In this document: positions 43,795 to 53,073 of the stretch, one piece after another
How the letters are laid out: the number at the start of each line of letters is the position of its first letter
How positions within the stretch are numbered: position 1 is the stretch's first letter
NCBI GenBank assembly: GCA_964469525.1
Contig: CAYXYU010000009.1
Coordinates: 27,365-91,364 of the forward strand
Source of the DNA: JABDCD01 sp964469525
GTDB taxonomy: Bacteria > Pseudomonadota > Alphaproteobacteria > Rickettsiales > SXRF01
Reading direction: 5' to 3'
DNA: 64,000 nt
The notes under the pieces: model-generated
Databases searched by the model: none
The model's input: the letters and a program-made list of their open reading frames with translations, nothing else
What the model was told of the DNA's origin: nothing
Made by a program: the position numbers and the translations under genes

Positions 43795-45687
43795 ATGACT
43801 GCCTTCACCCGCGCCCTGGCCACCGGCGCTTCTCTCATTGCCTTCCTTCCTGCTCTCACCCACGCGGCCCCCGTGATTGACCCCCTGATCATCGTCATCA
43901 CCCCCGCCCGCTCTCCTGTCCCACTGAACCAGGTAGCGAGCAGCATGACCGTCATTACCCCGCAGGAGATCGAGCAGCGCAACGAAGCTTCCGTTGCCGA
44001 GCTGCTGCGCAGCGCGCCAGGTGTGACGGTGGCGAATAACGGCGGCATGGGCCAGACTTCGCGTCTCTTCATGCGTGGCACCAACTCCAATCATGTGCTG
44101 GTGCTGCTCGACGGCATGGTGATGAATGACCCGTCCGATCCCGGCAACGCCTTCGACTTTGCCAACCTGAGCACCGACAATATCGAGCGCATCGAGGTGC
44201 TGCGCGGCGCACAAAGCACGCTCTACGGCTCACAGGCCATCGGCGGCGTCATCAACATCATAACGAAGGAAGGGAAGGGTAAGCCGCGCCGCAACGCCTT
44301 TGCCGAATACGGGCGCTACAACACCAGCCGCCTCGGTGCGGGAAGTTCCGGCGAGATCGGCCGCACCGCCTATAGCCTTCAGCTCTCGAACAGCTATACG
44401 AGCGGCATTTCCTCCTACGATAAAAAACTGGGCGGCACGGAGAAGGATAGCAGCCATATCTATACCTTCGCCGGTAACCTCCAGCACCGCCTGACCGAGC
44501 GTTTCACTGCCAAGCTCAACACGCGCTACAACCGCACCAACACCGAGTTCGACAGCCCTGGCGGCTTCACCCGCCCGAGCGATGACCCGGAGCCGATCAA
44601 CGACAGCCGCCAGGTCAACCTGCGCGGCGCAGGCGAGCTGACGCTGCTGGACGGCAAATGGACGCAGGAGTTCGGCGTATCCTACCTGCACCTGAACCGC
44701 GCCCAGATCACCGAATATTTCGACTCCATGGGCACGCCCTTTTTCGGCCGCCAGCAATATTATGGCTGGCGCGAAACGTTGGACTGGATCCACCGCCTGC
44801 GCGTTTTACCTGATCACTTGCTGACGATCGGAGCAGAAACCTTCACCGACCATCTGAAAACCAACCAGCTGGCGGAAGTCAACGAGGACAGCCAGGCGTT
44901 GTTTGCTGATCACCAGTTCAATATCGGCGAGTCTTTCTTCATGAATAACGGGGTGCGGCTCGATCGCCATCAGGCCTTCGGCAGGCAGTTCACATGGAAA
45001 ATCGCGCCGGGCTACCGCATCCGCGCCACCGGTACGACGCTGAAAGGCACCTACGGCACCGGTTTCAAGGCGCCGTCGCTGTCGCAACTGCACGATCCGA
45101 ACTTCGGCAATCCCAACCTGAAGCCGGAAAAAAGCGAGGGCTGGGATGCCGGGTTCGAGCAGTCGTTGTGGAACGGGAAGGCGACTGTCGGCGCCACCTA
45201 TTTCCGGAACAATATCCGCCAGCTGGTCGGTTTCGACAACGCGCCGCCCTTCGCCGCCATCAATACCGGCAAGGCGCGCACACAAGGCGTGGAAACCGTC
45301 GCTACGCTGCACCCGTCGGCAGGCTGGGATATCACCGCGAGTTATGTCTATACGCTGGCTCAGGACCTGGTGAATGATGTCGACCTGCTGCGCCGCCCGC
45401 GCCATCAGGCCAACCTTGGCGCGACCTGGCGCTACAAAGCGCAGGGCGATGTCGGCGCGCAGTTGCGTTACTCCTCCTACCGGCGTGACTTCGATATCGC
45501 CTTTCCGTTCGGCCGCGTCTATGTAAAGTCCTTCACCACCCTTGACCTCAACACCAATTATCATCTCACTCCAGCGATCACGCTTTATGGCCGGCTCGAG
45601 AATGTTTTCGACAAGCGCTATCAGGAAGTTTACGCCTACGGGCAGCCGGGGATGGCGCTTTATGCCGGGGTTAAAACCGCCTTTTAA
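43795..45687 (+). CDS. btuB: TonB-dependent vitamin B12 receptor BtuB
   Basis: Outer-membrane gated channel for cobalamin. Signal peptide MTAFTRALATGASLIAFLPA ends near THAAP. A TonB-box-like IIVITPARSP is followed by the plug (ASVAELLRSAPGVTVANNGG, RLFMRGTNSNHVLVLLDGMV, IERIEVLRGAQSTLYGSQAI, GGVINIITK) and a beta-barrel with GTGFKAPSLSQLHDPNFGNP and NLKPEKSEGWDAGFE, ending YAGVKTAF with terminal Phe. Length 630 residues is normal. The cobalamin riboswitch upstream settles the substrate. No BtuCDF genes are nearby. Confidence 0.94.
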   Translation: MTAFTRALATGASLIAFLPALTHAAPVIDPLIIVITPARSPVPLNQVASSMTVITPQEIEQRNEASVAELLRSAPGVTVANNGGMGQTSRLFMRGTNSNHVLVLLDGMVMNDPSDPGNAFDFANLSTDNIERIEVLRGAQSTLYGSQAIGGVINIITKEGKGKPRRNAFAEYGRYNTSRLGAGSSGEIGRTAYSLQLSNSYTSGISSYDKKLGGTEKDSSHIYTFAGNLQHRLTERFTAKLNTRYNRTNTEFDSPGGFTRPSDDPEPINDSRQVNLRGAGELTLLDGKWTQEFGVSYLHLNRAQITEYFDSMGTPFFGRQQYYGWRETLDWIHRLRVLPDHLLTIGAETFTDHLKTNQLAEVNEDSQALFADHQFNIGESFFMNNGVRLDRHQAFGRQFTWKIAPGYRIRATGTTLKGTYGTGFKAPSLSQLHDPNFGNPNLKPEKSEGWDAGFEQSLWNGKATVGATYFRNNIRQLVGFDNAPPFAAINTGKARTQGVETVATLHPSAGWDITASYVYTLAQDLVNDVDLLRRPRHQANLGATWRYKAQGDVGAQLRYSSYRRDFDIAFPFGRVYVKSFTTLDLNTNYHLTPAITLYGRLENVFDKRYQEVYAYGQPGMALYAGVKTAF

Positions 45688-45831
45688 TGCACAGCTGCAA
45701 TAATTGCCAAGTAAGTCATTGTTATTCCTTAAGCTCCATTGTAACACAATGTTAACTTGAGCTGCGGTAAGGTGGGATGGTACAGTTTTTGTATAGACAC
45801 TAGGAAACAGTGCAACGCGGCAGGTCATTGA

Positions 45832-46812
45832 ATGGCCGGCCAGCAATCGAAACGGGGAAGCGTGCATACAGGGGTAAGGGGCGTTACGGGAATGGTGATT
45901 GGGGTGCTGCTGGCGCTGCCGGCTCATGCCAATACCGCTGATCCGCTCATCGAGGGAGCCAAGCAATGCACCCGCCATTTCGCGCAGTATGAGCGTGAGA
46001 ACGGCATCCCCACCTACCTCCTTGCCGCCGTCGCTTCCACCGAATCTGGCCGTTATCATAAGGGGCTAGGCATCAAGGTGCCATGGCCGTGGACGATCAA
46101 TGCCAACGGCAAGGGCTATTTCTTCGACAGCAAGCAGGAAGCCGTGGCTGCCGCCCGCAAGCTCCGCGCGCGCGGCATCAAGAGCATGGATGTGGGATGC
46201 ATGCAGGTGAACCTCCATCATCACCCCGACGCGTTCGTCTCGCTGGAGCAGGCATTCGATCCGAAAGCCAATGTCGCCTATGCATCGCGCTTCCTGCGCG
46301 CGCTCTATGATGAGGGCAGCAGCTGGCGCAAGGCGTCCGCTTCCTACCATTCGCGCACACCTAAATATGGGGCAGCCTATGTCGGCCGGGTTTACAGCAA
46401 CTGGCATGAAATCATCGACAAGCTGCGCGCCGCCCGGCTGAAAGTACCGGAAAGCTCGGTGGCGGCGCTTAAGCAGATGAAACAGGAAGCGCAGGGCCTC
46501 CAGGTGGCGAAGGCTTCGCCGAAAAAGACGGCACGCAAGGAACGCCAGCTCGCCGCGCATCAAACCCCGCGTATTCGCAGCGTCCAAGTGGCCGAAGCGC
46601 CGCAGCGCGATCGGATCATTGTAGTCAGTCAGCCGGCAGGCGCGCCGCTGGACGATCTGAAACCCGCTGCCGGCCCTTCTTCCACACCGTTGACGCTGGC
46701 GCAGGCGCAGCCGCACCTGCCCGTTTCGCAGCCTGGCGTCATACATCTCGACGGTACGCGCGTACTTTCAACTCCGCAGCGCAGCGGCCCGAATTTTATA
46801 TTCAACGATTGA
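45832..46812 (+). CDS. Exported lytic transglycosylase (SLT domain)
   Basis: Cleaves the glycan strand of peptidoglycan with anhydro-sugar formation. After a signal-like segment (GMVIGVLLALPAHA) the SLT domain shows YLLAAVASTESGRYH with the catalytic Glu, GIKSMDVGCMQVNLHHHPDA and NVAYASRFLRALYDEGSSWR, then ASYHSRTPKYGAAYVGRVY. The C-terminal 120 residues are basic and Pro/Ala-rich, probably unfolded. At 326 residues it is typical of alphaproteobacterial enzymes often used for flagellar or secretion-system passage. A later ATG at residue 21 is an alternative start. Confidence 0.88.
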   Translation: MAGQQSKRGSVHTGVRGVTGMVIGVLLALPAHANTADPLIEGAKQCTRHFAQYERENGIPTYLLAAVASTESGRYHKGLGIKVPWPWTINANGKGYFFDSKQEAVAAARKLRARGIKSMDVGCMQVNLHHHPDAFVSLEQAFDPKANVAYASRFLRALYDEGSSWRKASASYHSRTPKYGAAYVGRVYSNWHEIIDKLRAARLKVPESSVAALKQMKQEAQGLQVAKASPKKTARKERQLAAHQTPRIRSVQVAEAPQRDRIIVVSQPAGAPLDDLKPAAGPSSTPLTLAQAQPHLPVSQPGVIHLDGTRVLSTPQRSGPNFIFND

Positions 46813-46843
46813 AAATTTCGCCGCTTCCCGTATATCAGTCGGT

Positions 46844-47014
46844 ATGACAACGTTTGACGTGATCGAGGTACAATCACTCGAAGTGGCGTGTGACGGCGGC
46901 GGCGGGCCGCTCGGCCATCCGCGCGTCTACCTGCATATCGACCAGGATAAAGGCGAGATCACCTGCCCTTACTGCAGCCGCACCTACGTGCTGAGGCTGC
47001 TGGCGGAGCGATAA
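46844..47014 (+). CDS. NDUFS6-like zinc-finger protein (zf-CHCC)
   Basis: A 56-residue gene. The sequence has the CHCC zinc pattern of the mitochondrial 13-kDa complex I subunit NDUFS6 and its bacterial relatives: Cys16 in EVACDGG, His25 in GPLGHPRVYL, and Cys41/Cys44 in ITCPYCSRTYVL. The fold is complete at this length for the bacterial form. It starts 32 bases after the transglycosylase. With the NDUFS4-like gene at 5.2 kb, it is the second complex I accessory gene here away from nuo genes. Confidence 0.88.
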   Translation: MTTFDVIEVQSLEVACDGGGGPLGHPRVYLHIDQDKGEITCPYCSRTYVLRLLAER

Positions 47015-47326
47015 TAATTGTCATCCGCACAGGTGGGATCCAACCACTCCAGATCGAGTGTGCTGGATTTGCAAACGTCTCTTTCTACTTCGGTATAATT
47101 CACTGCGCGCGTGAATGTCAGGCATTCGCATCTGCGAAAAAGTGCAGCAGGTATTGGAAAATCTTTATCCTAGCGTGGGTTGCGGAAGGTTAAAATTAAA
47201 CCAATGGTTAAATTACCATTTTAATTCAATAAGATATTGCCACACCCCTTTTCCGGGGGCATACTTATCGTATAACTCCCGTCATAAGGGAGAAAGAATT
47301 ACACACATAACGCAAGGGAGTTCTCC
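47015..47326. other. Gene-free stretch of about 310 bases
   Basis: No supported gene. The AT-rich right half (47190-47300) probably carries the promoter of the twin-TM/PduO pair. Small inverted pairs are seen (CTCCC...GGGAG near 47277-47295; CCCC...GGGG near 47245-47260). An 81-codon frame here has no coding character. Confidence 0.6.
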
Positions 47327-47521
47327 ATGTCGGTTGGAGATTACATCGTTGTCGCACTGATGTTGGCTACGTTCGGAGTGCTGGTCGCAGGCATCGCGCT
47401 GATGGGGATCGGCGGTTCGATGAATGCACGCCATGCGCACCGCCTGATGACGGCGCGCGTGTCGCTGCAGGGGCTGGTCGTGTTGATGCTTGCCTTACTG
47501 TTTTTCTTGGGTCACAACTAA
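47327..47521 (+). CDS. Twin-transmembrane (HIG1-like) small protein
   Basis: 64 residues with two membrane helices (YIVVALMLATFGVLVAGIAL and VSLQGLVVLMLALLFFLG) joined by a basic loop, MNARHAHRLMTARV. This two-helix layout resembles HIG1/hypoxia-induced-type small proteins and the twin-TM proteins found just upstream of the PduO-type adenosyltransferase and etfB in many alphaproteobacteria. A GGGAG site precedes the ATG. Molecular role unknown; a link to respiratory complexes is inference from the HIG1 likeness. Confidence 0.8.
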   Translation: MSVGDYIVVALMLATFGVLVAGIALMGIGGSMNARHAHRLMTARVSLQGLVVLMLALLFFLGHN

Positions 47522-47527
47522 GAATGA

Positions 47528-48118
47528 ATGGTCAGGCTCAACAAGATCTATACCCGTACCGGGGATAAGGGCACCAGTGGGCTGGTCGGCGGCGAGCGCC
47601 GGCCGAAATATGATCTGCGCTTCGACGCCATCGGCACGGTTGATGAGGCCAATGCCTGCCTCGGCGTGGCGCGCCTGCATGTCTCCGCCGCTCATGATAA
47701 AATGCTGAAGCGCATCCAGCACGACCTGTTCGATCTCGGCGCCGATCTGGCAACGCTTCAATCCCCCCCTCATCCCCCCCGCAAGCGGGGGGGAAGTAAG
47801 GGGGGGCAAGCCCTGCGCATCACTGATACGCAGGTTACGCGCCTCGAAAAAGAGATCGATTCCCTCAATGCAAAACTGAAGCCGCTCAATTCCTTCGTGC
47901 TGCCCGGCGGCACGCCGGCATCTTCCTATCTGCATCTTGCCCGCGTCGTGGTGCGCCGCGCCGAGCGTCTGGTCTGCGAACTGGCCGCCTGCGAACCCGT
48001 CAACGACGCCGCCATGCGTTACCTGAACCGCCTGTCCGATTTCCTGTTCGTACTCGCCCGCACCACCAACGGCAACGGCAGCAAGGATGTACTCTGGGAG
48101 CCGGGGGTGAATCGTTAG
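47528..48118 (+). CDS. pduO: PduO-type cob(I)alamin adenosyltransferase with in-frame repeat
   Basis: Adenosylates cob(I)alamin to make coenzyme B12. Motifs intact: KIYTRTGDKGTSGLVGGERR (ATP site), DAIGTVDEANACLG, IQHDLFDLGADLAT, FVLPGGTPASSYLHLARVVV followed by RRAERLVCEL, and LNRLSDFLFVLAR. Residues 79-93 (SPPHPPRKRGGSKGG) come from the C/G-rich palindrome at 47763-47806 and sit between DLAT and ALRITDTQ, a surface loop. The C-terminal TAG overlaps the stop codon of the opposite-strand M48 gene. Fits with btuB in B12 salvage. Confidence 0.93.
   Translation: MVRLNKIYTRTGDKGTSGLVGGERRPKYDLRFDAIGTVDEANACLGVARLHVSAAHDKMLKRIQHDLFDLGADLATLQSPPHPPRKRGGSKGGQALRITDTQVTRLEKEIDSLNAKLKPLNSFVLPGGTPASSYLHLARVVVRRAERLVCELAACEPVNDAAMRYLNRLSDFLFVLARTTNGNGSKDVLWEPGVNR
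47763..47806. repeat. C/G-rich palindromic repeat, family B, inside pduO
   Basis: About 44 bp: CCCCCCTCATCCCCCCC, GCAAGC at the tip, then GGGGGGGAAGTAAGGGGGGG. Nearly perfect hairpin, read in frame through pduO. Related to the larger element inside nadE. Confidence 0.85.
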
Positions 48119-49017
48119 CGCTGCGGGGATTCGGGAGGCATAATTCTTTCCCGATCCGCCAACTCTCTACCTTGTCTAATGCGTTCACCGAGCGAAGGAT
48201 ATTTAGGAGCTTTGCGAATAGTTTCCCATCGGCTCATCGGCTTAGAATCAGAATTTGGTTCAATTCCTATAATATCATTTGCCTTATCCAGTGCTTTACC
48301 AGAAAACCAGTCGGCAATCTTTCCCAAAAGTGATTTTTTATTCAGACGAACGGTGTCTGAGGACATTATATCTTTCATAATGCCAGTAAGTCTCGAAACT
48401 TCTGCTTGAGTTATCTGTATGCTCTTTTCCCACGCTTCCACATCGCCTGAGGTACGAATGGCAAAAGCATCGGCCTGGCGTTCCATATTCCGCCTCGAAG
48501 CATTGCGCGTAGCTATTTGCTTAAGCGGAGAAAGAATCCATTGTGAAATAATGGATGGTCTGAGATCCCTGTCGATATGACCGAGTTCATGAGCAAGAAC
48601 AGTTTTTAACTGCCTGTCGTCCAGCATTTCGGCCATTCTGGTAGTGATAATAATACTGGCAGTATCTCTGGTCGGAAGGCGGCCTGTATATGCTAGCGGG
48701 AAATCACTATCGGCAATGACTAGACGAATGGGTGGGAAAACATGTCTGGCATGCGGTTGTGCTCCTTGCTGCGCTTCGTTAAGCACCCGAAGGATTCGGC
48801 TATCTATTTCATTAGACGGATTGGCGAGATGAGCATGAGGGGCTAATGTACGTGCGGCACAGCATTTTTCAAGAAATCCTACATTCTCATAGCGTGCTAT
48901 CATAGCCTTCACTACCTGCTTTGGGGATGTGAAATCTTGATTGCCCAGCGCCTCAAAAAGCATGCAGGCCTTCGGGAAATTTTCTTGAAGTGCCGCTTTT
49001 ATTTTATCTGACTCCAT
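48115..49017 (-). CDS. M48-family zinc metallopeptidase, AT-rich insert
   Basis: 300 residues, no signal peptide or membrane helix, so probably cytoplasmic. The zinc site is VLAHELGHIDRD (HELGH at 143-147) with the third ligand in MERQADAFAIR (Glu179, Asp183), as in M48 proteases. The first 95 residues are a helical pre-domain; the C-terminus is polar. Markedly AT-rich beside pduO and etfB. It runs against both, and its TAA overlaps the pduO TAG (TTAG at 48115-48118). Likely transferred. Target unknown. Confidence 0.8.
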   Translation of the reverse strand: MESDKIKAALQENFPKACMLFEALGNQDFTSPKQVVKAMIARYENVGFLEKCCAARTLAPHAHLANPSNEIDSRILRVLNEAQQGAQPHARHVFPPIRLVIADSDFPLAYTGRLPTRDTASIIITTRMAEMLDDRQLKTVLAHELGHIDRDLRPSIISQWILSPLKQIATRNASRRNMERQADAFAIRTSGDVEAWEKSIQITQAEVSRLTGIMKDIMSSDTVRLNKKSLLGKIADWFSGKALDKANDIIGIEPNSDSKPMSRWETIRKAPKYPSLGERIRQGRELADRERIMPPESPQR

Positions 49018-49169
49018 AAACCCTCTTCATTTAAGAATAGGGAATACTTTAGCAGGATTGCCCAATCTAATTATGAAGATTTATTTAAGATTTTTTATAT
49101 CATAACAATCTTTTGTTATTCCATGTTTTTTTGTTGATTTATGCTATTGGGTTCCATACACTAGTCCCT

Positions 49170-49915
<746 letters not shown>

Positions 49916-49919
<4 letters not shown>

Positions 49920-50077
49920 TATGGGCATGGGGTCTTATCATAATTTGGGTGTACCTCATGCTGTTGATTGTCTACCTGCTGTTCGGTCTGGTAACGGGCA
50001 GGGATGTATCGTTCAAGGAGTTTAATGGTATGCTGTTTGAAGGTATTTTGATGGGCTTTATCTGGTTAGTGCCATGA
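49916..50077 (+). CDS. 53-residue membrane protein between etfB and etfA
   Basis: A short frame starts at ATG 49916, overlaps the etfB TGA, and ends at TGA 50077, which overlaps the etfA ATG at 50074; both joints are four-base ATGA overlaps. The product begins MIWAWGLIIIWVYLMLLIVY and continues LLFGLVTGRDVSFKEFNGML, then FEGILMGFIWLVP: one long helix, a short charged loop and a second hydrophobic segment. No family recognised. Perfect overlaps at both ends and an unbroken hydrophobic frame make chance less likely. etfB and etfA are usually adjacent. Confidence 0.6.
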
Positions 50078-51006
50078 CGATTCTAATACTCGCCGAACTG
50101 CACAACAACGCCCTCCACCCCGCAACTAAGCACGCGGTGACGGCGGCGGCGCAGATCGATAAGGGCATCCATGTCCTCGTCGCCGGCAGCGGCTGCGACG
50201 AGGCGGCGAAAGAGGCAGCGTCCATCGCCGGTGTCACCAAGGTACTGCATTCCGACGCCCCGCATTATGCGCATGCGCTGGCCGAGAATATCGCGCCGCT
50301 GATCGCCTCTATCGCCAGAAGTTATTCGCACATCATGGCCACCGCCACCACCACCGCCAAGGACATCCTGCCGCGCGCGGCGGCGCTGCTCGATCTGTCG
50401 CAGGTGTCGGAGATCGTGCAGGTGGTCTCGCCTGACACGTTCGTGCGCCCGGTCTATGCCGGCAATGCATTGGAGACCGTGCAGAGCAGGGACGCCATCA
50501 AGATCATCACCGTGCGCCAGACGGCCTTTGCCCCCGCCTCCGAGGGCGGCGTGGCGGCGATTGAAAAAATCACCGCCACGCCGGATAGCGGCCTGTCGCA
50601 ATTCGTCGAAGCCAGGGAAAATAAATCCGAGCGTCCCGAATTGACCGGCGCGCGCATCGTTATTTCCGGCGGGCGCGGGCTCGGCTCGGGCGAGAATTTC
50701 AAGAAGCTGGAAGCGCTGGCCGACAAGCTCGGCGCGGCGATCGGCGCCTCGCGCGCCGCCGTTGATGCCGGCTATGTGCCGAACGATTACCAGGTCGGGC
50801 AAACCGGCAAGGTGGTGGCGCCCGATCTTTACATCGCCATCGGCATCAGCGGCGCGATTCAGCATCTGGCGGGCATGAAGGACAGCAAAATCATCGTCGC
50901 CATCAACAAGGACGAAAACGCGCCGATTTTCGAGCTGGCCGATTACGGGCTGGTGGCGCAGTGGCAGGACGTGCTGCCGCAGCTCGAACAACTCCTCTCC
51001 AAGTAA
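50074..51006 (+). CDS. etfA: Electron transfer flavoprotein subunit alpha
   Basis: FAD-binding ETF subunit. N-terminal motif ILILAELHNNALHPATKHAV; the C-terminal FAD domain has RIVISGGRGLGSGENFKKLE, GASRAAVDAGYVPNDYQVGQ, TGKVVAPDLYIAIGISGAIQ, HLAGMKDSKIIVAINKDENA and PIFELADYGLVAQWQDVLP. Length 310 residues is normal. nadE starts directly after the stop. Confidence 0.97.
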   Translation: MTILILAELHNNALHPATKHAVTAAAQIDKGIHVLVAGSGCDEAAKEAASIAGVTKVLHSDAPHYAHALAENIAPLIASIARSYSHIMATATTTAKDILPRAAALLDLSQVSEIVQVVSPDTFVRPVYAGNALETVQSRDAIKIITVRQTAFAPASEGGVAAIEKITATPDSGLSQFVEARENKSERPELTGARIVISGGRGLGSGENFKKLEALADKLGAAIGASRAAVDAGYVPNDYQVGQTGKVVAPDLYIAIGISGAIQHLAGMKDSKIIVAINKDENAPIFELADYGLVAQWQDVLPQLEQLLSK

Positions 51007-52740
51007 ATGCCCTCGCGCGCCCTGCAACTGGCCCTCGCCCAACTCAACCCCACCGTCGGCGACATCGACGGCAACGCTGCGAAGATTGCCGCATCTTACG
51101 ACACGGCGAAGCGTCAGGGCGCCGATCTCGTCATTACGCCGGAATTGTCGATTACCGGCTATCCGCCGGAAGACCTCATTCTGTCGCCCGCTTTCGTGAA
51201 GGCGGCGATGGCGGCGGCGGCAAAGCTGGCGAAAAGAACCGCCAAAGGCCCGGCGCTGATCATCGGCTGCCCGTGGACGGAAGGCAAAGGCAAGACCTAT
51301 CACGCGGCGCGCGGCCCGTGGGACGAAAAGCGTCAGGTCTATAACGCCGCGTTGCTGTGCGATCGGGGAAAAATCCTGCATGTCGTGCAGAAGATCATGC
51401 TGCCCAACTACAGCGTGTTTGACGAGAAGCGCATCTTCTCCCCGGGTAGTGGGCCGAAGGTGATTTCCTGGCGCGGCCATAAGCTCGGCCTGCTGGTGTG
51501 TGAGGATGTATGGTCGGAGCGGCTGTCCAGGGAACTGGGCAAGCAGAAGGCGGAGCTGCTCATCGTCATCAACGCCTCGCCATTTGAGGCCGGAAAGCTT
51601 AAGAAGCGTCAGCAGGTAACGGCGAGAGCAGCCAAGGCGGCAAAGTGTCCGTTGATATATGTCAATGCCATCGGCGGGCAGGACGACATCGTGTTCGACG
51701 GGGGATCGTTCGTACTCGATAAAGCAGGAAAAATAGTGGCGCAGATGGCGGAGTTCGTAGAAGGCGTGGCCATTATCCCCTCCCCCCTTGTGGGGGAGGG
51801 CAGGGTGGGGGGGAGCTCTCCGCACACTCAGGCAGCGAGTATGTTGCACCAGCCCCCCCTCCCTAACCCTCCCCCACAAGGGGAGAGGGAATTATCGCTC
51901 GAACAAACCCTCTGGGAAGCCATGAAGCTCGGCCTTGCCGATTACGTGCGCAAAAATAACTTCCCTGGTGTGGTGCTGGGCCTGTCGGGCGGCATCGACT
52001 CGGCCATCTCGGCGGCGCTCGCCGTCGATGCGCTGGGCGCGGCGAAGGTGAAAGGCGTGCTGCTGCCGTCGCCTTACACTTCGAAGGAAAGCATCCAGGA
52101 TGCGGAAGAAACGGCGCGGCTGCTCGTTATCGAGATAATGCATGTGCCGATCACGCCCGCCATGGAAATTTTCGACGAAGTTTTAAGCCCGGTGTTCCAC
52201 GACGCCGGCTGGATGGAAGATATTTCGCTCGGCGGCAACGTGCAGTCGCGCCTGCGCGGCATGACGCTGATGGCGATCTCCAACCGCTTCGGTGATCTGC
52301 TGCTCACCACCGGTAACAAATCGGAGATTGCCGTCGGTTACACCACCCTCTACGGCGATTCCTGCGGCGGTTACAATGTGCTGAAGGATGTGTACAAAAC
52401 GCAGGTCTATGCACTGGCGGAATGGCGCAATGCGCAAAGCAAGGTCATTCCCGGGCACAGCATCACGCGTGCGCCGTCGGCCGAACTGGCGCCGGACCAG
52501 ACCGACCAGGACCAGTTGCCGCCCTACGACGTGCTGGATAAGATCCTCATGCTCCATATCGAGGGACGCAAATCGGCGCAGGAAATCGTTGCAAAGGGCT
52601 TTCCCAAAACCGTTGTGGAGCAGGTGGTGAAAATGGTGCGCCGGAGCGAATACAAGCGCCGCCAATCGGCCCCCGGCGTCAAGCTTTCCCCCATGCTGTT
52701 TGGCCGTGACCGCCGCTTCCCGCTGACCAGCAAGTTTTAA
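51007..52740 (+). CDS. nadE: Glutamine-dependent NAD+ synthase with repeat-derived linker
   Basis: Makes NAD+ from nicotinate adenine dinucleotide with glutamine as ammonia source. The nitrilase-type glutaminase half has Glu46 (TPELSITGYPPEDL), Lys129 (VVQKIMLPNYSVFDE) and Cys165 (LLVCEDVW). The synthetase half has the P-loop LGLSGGIDSAISA (327-332) and TTGNKSEIAVGYTTLYGD. Between them residues 257-295 (PLVGEGRVGG ... LPNPPPQGERE) are encoded by a long inverted repeat at 51777-51890. The frame is open and all catalytic residues are present. Length 577 residues, slightly long for the family. Confidence 0.95.
   Translation: MPSRALQLALAQLNPTVGDIDGNAAKIAASYDTAKRQGADLVITPELSITGYPPEDLILSPAFVKAAMAAAAKLAKRTAKGPALIIGCPWTEGKGKTYHAARGPWDEKRQVYNAALLCDRGKILHVVQKIMLPNYSVFDEKRIFSPGSGPKVISWRGHKLGLLVCEDVWSERLSRELGKQKAELLIVINASPFEAGKLKKRQQVTARAAKAAKCPLIYVNAIGGQDDIVFDGGSFVLDKAGKIVAQMAEFVEGVAIIPSPLVGEGRVGGSSPHTQAASMLHQPPLPNPPPQGERELSLEQTLWEAMKLGLADYVRKNNFPGVVLGLSGGIDSAISAALAVDALGAAKVKGVLLPSPYTSKESIQDAEETARLLVIEIMHVPITPAMEIFDEVLSPVFHDAGWMEDISLGGNVQSRLRGMTLMAISNRFGDLLLTTGNKSEIAVGYTTLYGDSCGGYNVLKDVYKTQVYALAEWRNAQSKVIPGHSITRAPSAELAPDQTDQDQLPPYDVLDKILMLHIEGRKSAQEIVAKGFPKTVVEQVVKMVRRSEYKRRQSAPGVKLSPMLFGRDRRFPLTSKF
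51777..51890. repeat. C/G-rich inverted repeat, family B, inside nadE
   Basis: Two arms of about 37 bp (51777-51813 and 51853-51889) with the words CCCCTTGTGGGGGAGGG and CCCTCCCCCACAAGGGG, facing each other around a 39-base loop. This type of palindrome is common between genes in proteobacteria; here it is read in frame as the linker between two enzyme domains. Confidence 0.9.
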
Positions 52741-52827
52741 GTTGCTGCTGCAGAAGTGGATTGTCACAAAAGTTCATAAAATACTCATCCGCCCTGCTAA
52801 GATTGCCCAAAAGGCATAGGGGGAAAT

Positions 52828-53073
52828 ATGCCGGACAGCAGAAGTAGTCATCGATGGTGCAGTTCATGACGGCACCCGCGCCGTTTTTCGCAGCGGTTCA
52901 CAGGCCGTCGCGTCGGTATTCGTACAGAACGTGAAGCCAGGGGAGTTGTGCAAGGAAATCATCTGCTATGATGGGCGCAATCTCCCGGTAGGGATCGTAG
53001 TGCCTCCGACGCCGCCCCCGGAACCGGGTAACGCCTCTACGCTGCCCCTGTGGCGCGGCCGGAGATGGCGCTA
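52828..53073 (+). pseudogene. Possible frameshifted small gene remnant
   Basis: ATG 52828 follows a GGGGGAAAT stretch but its frame stops after 13 codons. A second frame carries a protein-like stretch from about 52847 to the TAG at 53071-53073 (ELCKEIICYDGRNLPVGIVV, then PPTPPPEPGNASTLPL) without its own start. One base shift near 52845 would join them into about 80 residues. It could be a decayed gene, a sequencing error, or chance. Its 3' end overlaps nth on the other strand. Confidence 0.25.

Noticed and set aside
47115..47360. 81-codon frame before the twin-TM gene
   Set aside because: It crosses AT-rich promoter-like DNA, overlaps the well-supported twin-TM gene in another frame and has no coding character.
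50083..51879. 598-codon open frame on the minus strand across etfA and nadE
   Set aside because: It is the antisense shadow of two certain genes in GC-rich DNA; the product is Arg/His/Gly-rich without any family motif.
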